Shown piece after piece: positions 45,535 to 49,651 of a stretch of DNA of 49,651 bases (the stretch's first letter is position 1; each line of letters begins with the position of its first letter). The notes below the pieces were generated by a model. That model searched no databases and was not told the DNA's origin. It worked only from the letters and a program-made list of their open reading frames with translations. Origin of the DNA: Isosphaeraceae bacterium (GTDB taxonomy: Bacteria; Planctomycetota; Planctomycetia; Isosphaerales; Isosphaeraceae). The position numbers and the translations under genes are program-made. The stretch is from NCBI GenBank assembly GCA_031291845.1, contig JARLIH010000167.1, forward strand, positions 1-49,651, given 5' to 3'.

Positions 45535-46740
45535 ATGCACCGCCCGTTTCTGACCGCCCTTGCGGTCGCTTGTGCCGTTTCACCTGCCATGGCCGGTGAG
45601 CCGAAGTGGAAGAAGCACGACATCAACGCCAGGAGCGACTACGAGGCTGCGGGCGTGCTCGATGTCGACAACGACGGCAAGCTCGACATCGTCGCGGGCG
45701 GCTACTGGTACAACGCGCCCGACTGGGCGCCGTACAAGGTGCGCGACGTGGAAAAGAAGGGTACATATTACAATGATTTCGCCACATTGCCCTACGACGT
45801 CAACGGCGACGGCATGACGGACTTCGTCACCGTCTCGTACGTTGGCCAGGACGTCGGCTGGGTCGAGAACCCGGGCGAGAAGGGCAAACTCTGGACTTAT
45901 CACGAGATCGACAAGCCCGGCAACAGCGAGGCGGCTGTCGCGGTGGACCTGACCGGAGACGGCGTACCCGAGGTCTTACCGAACTCCGTGCAGAACGTCG
46001 TCTGGTACGAGCTGAAACGGAACGGGAGCTCGCAGGGTGAATTCAAGAAGCACGACTTCGGCGCACTGAGCAAATCCTCGGCCGGCCACGGCGTCGGCTC
46101 GGGGGACGTCAACGGCGACGGCCGCGTCGACCTGCTGACGCCCAAGGGCTGGTTCGAAGCCCCGTCCGAGCCCGCGAGCCACGAGTGGACCTGGCACGGC
46201 GGCTGGAACCTGGGGGCGACGGGCATCCAGATCCTCGCCCGCGACGTCGACGGCGATGGCCTCGCCGACGTCGTCTGGGGGAACGGACACAACTACGGCC
46301 TCTTCTGGATGCGACAGGAAAAAGGCGACGGCAGCCAGCTCGCGTGGGGCAAGCCGGAGGAGATCGACAAGTCGATCGCCTCGGTCCACACCTTGCTCTG
46401 GGCGGATATCGACGGCGATGGCAAGGCCCACGAGCTCGTCACGGGCAAGCGTGTCTACGCCCATGAAGTCGAAGCCGGCGACACGGATGCATCGGTCATC
46501 GCCTGGTACGACTTCGACCGTACCTCAAAGAAGTGGACCCGCCACGTCATCTTCCAGGGCGAGCCCGCCAAGAACGCCCCCAAAGAGGCCGGCAAGCGGA
46601 ACGCCCAGAAGGATTTCCCCCCCGGCACCGCCGGCACGGGCCTTCAGATGACCGCCGTCGACATCGACAAGGACGGCGACATCGACCTGGTGTGCCCGGG
46701 GAAGAGCGGCCTCTATTTGTTCGAGAATCTGTCCAAGTAG
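45535..46740 (+). CDS. Secreted FG-GAP/VCBS repeat protein
   Basis: This 401-residue protein has a signal peptide (1-20, MHRPFLTALAVACAVSPAMA) and seven FG-GAP/VCBS-type repeats. Each has a calcium-binding D-x-D/N-x-D-G loop followed by a hydrophobic strand (for example DVDNDGKLDIVAGG, DVNGDGRVDLLTP, DIDKDGDIDLVCPG). Seven blades fit a beta-propeller that fills the mature protein. AAGGAGA lies about nine bases before the ATG. The stop codon falls inside the first unit of a direct repeat that continues to 46797. Confidence 0.9.
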   Translation: MHRPFLTALAVACAVSPAMAGEPKWKKHDINARSDYEAAGVLDVDNDGKLDIVAGGYWYNAPDWAPYKVRDVEKKGTYYNDFATLPYDVNGDGMTDFVTVSYVGQDVGWVENPGEKGKLWTYHEIDKPGNSEAAVAVDLTGDGVPEVLPNSVQNVVWYELKRNGSSQGEFKKHDFGALSKSSAGHGVGSGDVNGDGRVDLLTPKGWFEAPSEPASHEWTWHGGWNLGATGIQILARDVDGDGLADVVWGNGHNYGLFWMRQEKGDGSQLAWGKPEEIDKSIASVHTLLWADIDGDGKAHELVTGKRVYAHEVEAGDTDASVIAWYDFDRTSKKWTRHVIFQGEPAKNAPKEAGKRNAQKDFPPGTAGTGLQMTAVDIDKDGDIDLVCPGKSGLYLFENLSK

Positions 46741-46797
46741 AGCCGGCCACTGCCGGCCGAATTCTGTCGAAGTAGGGCCGGCTATTGCCGGCCCTAC
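46725..46797. repeat. Tandem GCCGGCC repeats with perfect hairpin at convergent gene ends
   Basis: Two imperfect direct copies, about 46725-46758 and 46759-46793, share CTGTC-x-AAGTAG-x-GCCGGC. The first includes the TAG stop of the FG-GAP gene. The second contains a perfect 11-bp hairpin, GTAGGGCCGGC (46772-46782) with GCCGGCCCTAC (46787-46797) around a four-base loop. It lies between the converging FG-GAP and pilT genes and could slow both transcripts, though there is no T-run. Confidence 0.8.
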
Positions 46798-46810
46798 AAT
46801 TCCTTGACAG

Positions 46811-47890
46811 TCACGCGACGGGCTTGATCCGCCCCGGCGCACGCATCTCCAGCGCGAGGGCCTCGGCGTTCGAGGCGATGGCGAGCGCTTGCGTTCCCGC
46901 CAAGATTCCCTCCTGATAGAGCTGCAAGAGATGCATGTCAAACGTCATCATGCCACGCCCGGCGGTCGCGACGTAGTCCGATAGGTCGCCGATCCTGTTC
47001 TCCAAGATGTATTTGGCAACCACCGCGTCGCCACGCAGCACTTCCACGACGGGCCAACGCTCTCCGTCCTTGCTCACCGCGAGTCGCTGGGAAATCACCC
47101 CGACAAGCGACGCCGCCAACTGCTGGCGAGCGATCGGCTGGACCGACGGTGGTACCATCGCCAGCAGCCGTTCGATCGTCTGAGCGGCGTTCGAGCTATG
47201 GATCGTGGCGAGCACCTGGTGGCCCGTGTCGGCCGCCCGCAGCGCCATCTGAACGGTGTCGGCGTCGCGCAATTCCCCGACGAGAATCACGTCCGGCGCC
47301 TGCCGCATCGCCTGCCGCAGGCCGTGTTCGAAGGTGGGTGTATCCCGACCGACCTCGACGTGCGAAATGAGCGACTTCTTGCCGAGGTGCTCGTACTCAA
47401 CTGGATCCTCAATGGTCAGGATCTTCAAGTGGTACGTTCGGTTGAGCAGGTCGACCATCGCCGCCAGCGTCGTGCTCTTGCCGCTGCCCGTGGCGCCGCT
47501 CATCAAGGTCAGGCCGCGGCAAGCCTGCGTGATCTCGCTCACGACGGGGGGCAGGTGCAGGTCCTCGACCGTCCGGATACCCGGCAGGATGACCCGGAGG
47601 ACCATCCCGGGCGACCCGAGGTGGCTGTAGAGGTTGCAACGGAAACGCGCGAGCCCTGCGACGCCGTACGAGAAGTCGGCCCCACGCGCCATCGCCGCGC
47701 CGATGTCGTCGCTGATCGCCCGGGGTGCGATGGCCCGGATGAACTGCCGGACCTGCTCGTCGGTCAGAGCTGGGCTTTCGATTTCCCGCACCTGGCCCAG
47801 GAGGCGCAGCCGCGGAGTCGAGCCGGCCTGGATGTGCAGGTCGGAGGCGTTCTGCGCCACGGCGAACTTGAGGAGCTGGTCGATGTTCAT
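46811..47890 (-). CDS. pilT: PilT/PilU-type twitching motility ATPase
   Basis: This 359-residue ATPase has the secretion-ATPase layout: an N-terminal domain with SDLHIQAG, Walker A GATGSGKSTT, an Asp box (LTIEDPVEYEH), Walker B AMRQAPDVILVGELRD and a His box (GHQVLATIHSSN). It would drive pilus retraction. The C-terminal AIRLG-type motif of PilT is not obvious, so PilU-like assignment is possible. The gene starts within the stop of the upstream zinc-ribbon gene (4-base overlap). Confidence 0.92.
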   Translation of the reverse strand: MNIDQLLKFAVAQNASDLHIQAGSTPRLRLLGQVREIESPALTDEQVRQFIRAIAPRAISDDIGAAMARGADFSYGVAGLARFRCNLYSHLGSPGMVLRVILPGIRTVEDLHLPPVVSEITQACRGLTLMSGATGSGKSTTLAAMVDLLNRTYHLKILTIEDPVEYEHLGKKSLISHVEVGRDTPTFEHGLRQAMRQAPDVILVGELRDADTVQMALRAADTGHQVLATIHSSNAAQTIERLLAMVPPSVQPIARQQLAASLVGVISQRLAVSKDGERWPVVEVLRGDAVVAKYILENRIGDLSDYVATAGRGMMTFDMHLLQLYQEGILAGTQALAIASNAEALALEMRAPGRIKPVA

Positions 47891-48825
47891 CGCTCGTTCG
47901 GCTCCTGGGGATTGCTGTTCTTCGGATCAGCCCCCGAATCCGGGTGGAGTTTTTGGTCGATCGTCTCCTTGACAGGCCCGACCGCCTGGTCGAGCTTCTG
48001 CTCGATTCCTGGGATTCCTTGCTCGACGCGCTTTTCGAAAATGGGGAGTTCGGTCTCGATCGTCTTTTCAATGACGGGCGCCTCTTCGTAAGCCAGGTAG
48101 GCGAGCCCGACCAGAGCGATGGGCAGAAACGAGCCGAGCGTGTTGAGGACCGGGCGCTTCATCCGGTGCCAGCGCGTCGACCAGTAGTAGAAGGCGTAAA
48201 ACGGGACGAAGAGATTTGCCAGGCCCACCCAGAGGCTCTCTTTGAAGGGCAACGTGACGAGGTACGCGATGCCCACGACCAGCATACTGATGTTCGACGC
48301 AACGACGAGCACAGCGCCCAGATGGAGCACGACCCGGCTATGGTAGAGGTAGCCGAGCAGCACGATCACCAAGGATCCGACCGAGACCAGGTAGAGCCAG
48401 TCGCGCAGAGAACGGAAGTGACGCGCCATGAACCGGGCGGTCAATGTCGGCAGGTTGACCCAGAGTGGCGGCGGCCCGGCCGAGGAATGCGCCCGTCGTT
48501 CACCCTCCGGCAGCGCGTACTCTTCTTGGCGCGCCGCGTGCGCCGGATCTTCATCGGGCCGAGAAACCGCTTCCGGCTTCCGCCTCGGCGCGGCTTCCGC
48601 CGGGCGCACAATCAGTGGAACTTCGGATGCGAGCAGGTGGCCAGGGAGGCGCGGCGGCTCCTCCTCGGCGCTACGAAGCCGCAAGCCTTCGTGGCCGGGC
48701 TCGACATGCGCCACAGGCACGACGAGATGATGACCGCAGTGCTTGCACTTACCGTGGACCCCGCCGAGCTCGTCGGCGACGTCCATCGAGTGTCCACAAT
48801 GCTCGCAGGCAAATCGTATTGACAT
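47887..48825 (-). CDS. Zinc-ribbon membrane protein coupled to pilT
   Basis: This 312-residue protein begins with a zinc ribbon, CEHCGH (7-12) and CKHCGHH (27-33), giving CxxC-x16-CxxC, of the kind seen in planctomycete proteins. An acidic/proline-rich cytoplasmic linker follows to about 115. Four or more transmembrane segments come next (YLVSVGSLVIVLLGYLY, VVLHLGAVLVVASNISMLVV, GLANLFVPFYAFYYW and LGSFLPIALVGLAYL). The C-terminus is an amphipathic, charged stretch (VIEKTIETELPIFEKRVEQG...), probably helical. The four-base overlap with pilT suggests the two are expressed together. I recognise no named family beyond the zinc ribbon. Confidence 0.75.
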   Translation of the reverse strand: MSIRFACEHCGHSMDVADELGGVHGKCKHCGHHLVVPVAHVEPGHEGLRLRSAEEEPPRLPGHLLASEVPLIVRPAEAAPRRKPEAVSRPDEDPAHAARQEEYALPEGERRAHSSAGPPPLWVNLPTLTARFMARHFRSLRDWLYLVSVGSLVIVLLGYLYHSRVVLHLGAVLVVASNISMLVVGIAYLVTLPFKESLWVGLANLFVPFYAFYYWSTRWHRMKRPVLNTLGSFLPIALVGLAYLAYEEAPVIEKTIETELPIFEKRVEQGIPGIEQKLDQAVGPVKETIDQKLHPDSGADPKNSNPQEPNER

Positions 48826-48986
48826 TGTTGTGGGTGGATCGCGAAAAACGTCCGGGTCTTCTCTCGATTCAGGATGGAGCGCTCCGGCGATCGGAGCAAG
48901 TCCGTTCCGGTCCGGAGCCGCTCAATTGTTATGGGGGCAGGGCGATCGGGTTCGCCCGAGATCCCCATCATCGTCTGAAATGGATC

Positions 48987-49651
48987 TTAGGTCGGATTGT
49001 CCACGGCGGGAATGGAGTCGGGGCACGGATGGTCAGCCCGAGGGATCGTGATCGCGAAGGACGCGCCCAGGAGACCGTTGTCCACCAGCCGTAGGTCGCC
49101 CCCCATCGCGCGGGCGAGACGGCGGCTGAGTGCGAGTCCCAGGCCCACCCCCGGCGCCGACTGCGCGGCGTCCTGGGCTGACTTGGAGAAAGGGCGGAAC
49201 AAACGCCGGACAGCGTCCGCGTGCAAGCCCGGACCGTGGTCGCGAACGGTCAATACCAACCACCGGTCCGCTGCGCTCACGTCCAGATGGATCCGGCGGT
49301 CAGGACCAGCGCCGGCGTACTTGATCGCGTTGTCGACCAGGTTCAGGAGCACCTGCTCAACCAGGGACAGATCGACGCATACACGGGAAGCGGGCTGGAT
49401 TGGGCCGACGGCCAGCTCCATTCCCGCCTGTGCCGCACGCGCGGTGAGGCGCGGAACAAGGCTTCCGAGCATTGCCGCCACGGTTACGATTTCGTGATGT
49501 GCCGACCGTCGCCCGCGTTCCAGCCGCGCGAATGACAGGACGTTCTCGACCAGATGCCCCAGCCGGTCGGCCTCGGCCCGCAACGTCCTCAGGTAGGCAC
49601 GCCGCGTGTCAGGGCCGGCGACCATCCCCTCGTCGAGCATCTCCGTGTAGA
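48987..49651 (-). CDS. Sensor histidine kinase, C-terminal part (cut at window end)
   Basis: The visible 220 or so residues include the end of the dimerisation domain (YTEMLDEGMV... then RAEADRLGHLVENVLSFARLERG) and a HATPase_c domain. That domain has an N-box LLNLVDNAIKY, G1 DHGPGL, F-box LFRPFSKS and G2 GVGLGLALSRR. Upstream codons beyond the ATG at 49640 read Y-T-E, which fits the typical helix after the H-box, so the true start lies past the window edge. It autophosphorylates on a His outside this window; no response regulator is visible. Confidence 0.9.
   Translation of the reverse strand, partial: YTEMLDEGMVAGPDTRRAYLRTLRAEADRLGHLVENVLSFARLERGRRSAHHEIVTVAAMLGSLVPRLTARAAQAGMELAVGPIQPASRVCVDLSLVEQVLLNLVDNAIKYAGAGPDRRIHLDVSAADRWLVLTVRDHGPGLHADAVRRLFRPFSKSAQDAAQSAPGVGLGLALSRRLARAMGGDLRLVDNGLLGASFAITIPRADHPCPDSIPAVDNPT

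Noticed and set aside
1..49651. CRISPR arrays, transposases, integrases, toxin-antitoxin pairs
   Set aside because: I found no regularly spaced repeats and no product with transposase, integrase or toxin-antitoxin motifs in any frame I consider real.

Overview
The window reads as chromosomal DNA of a GC-rich planctomycete, most like the Isosphaeraceae/Gemmatales group. The strongest signs are three proteins that carry, close to the N-terminus, variants of the 'LEPR-XLL' surface-protein motif common in Planctomycetes (LERLTLLS, LEGRVVLS, LEERVVLS). Supporting signs are Gfo/Idh/MocA oxidoreductases (one with a Tat signal), FG-GAP/VCBS and NHL propeller proteins, a secreted multi-EF-hand protein and a 2,082-residue PKD-type surface protein. 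The assignment is inferred from gene content; no 16S rRNA is present. I see no transposase, integrase, CRISPR array, tRNA or plasmid function.

Layout. 1-160: 3' part of a 5S rRNA gene with a strong terminator. 576-3592: GT39-like membrane protein overlapping a Gfo/Idh/MocA oxidoreductase. 3645-7543 (minus): six-EF-hand secreted protein, YraN nuclease-fold protein, small lipoprotein, MFS transporter, with a nested palindrome near 5.4 kb. 7544-9515: gene-poor, with an AT-rich island, a tiny LEPR-XLL-type protein, a C4A5 repeat and a dispersed-repeat-like stretch. 9516-14937: AsmA-like protein, nucleoside-symporter-like MFS protein and an overlapping unknown. 15100-17556 (minus): NHL propeller, YheT-like hydrolase and small unknown protein in one overlapping operon. 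17817-22096: B12/radical SAM protein, two-repeat surface protein, secreted alpha/beta hydrolase.

22185-24869 is a three-gene ABC-2 exporter. 24972-26408 is a single-frame fusion of RsmG with a SpoU/TrmH-type methyltransferase. Then come a Flp pilin and MoaB (minus), a HEAT-type secreted protein, NDH-2 and a family-4 uracil-DNA glycosylase (plus). About 1 kb of unexplained, partly AT-rich DNA (31129-32155) precedes the giant surface protein (32156-38404), which ends in a UUCG-type terminator. 38635-40537 encodes a split transketolase. 41027-46740 holds HrpB, a second Gfo/Idh/MocA enzyme with a small companion, and a secreted FG-GAP protein. 46811-49651 (minus) holds PilT with an overlapping zinc-ribbon membrane protein, and the C-terminal half of a histidine kinase cut by the window edge.

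Themes: cell-surface and secreted proteins dominate. Two pilus-type genes (flp, pilT) are unlinked. Housekeeping functions (rRNA methylation, NADH oxidation, uracil repair, transketolase, HrpB) are scattered between them. Several gaps hold distinct palindromic repeats (5379-5466, 40670-40770, 46725-46797). Nothing forms an obvious defence or mobile system. The most unusual items are the RsmG-TrmH fusion, the pilT-coupled zinc-ribbon membrane protein, the very small LEPR-XLL-type protein and the long leader of the giant surface gene.
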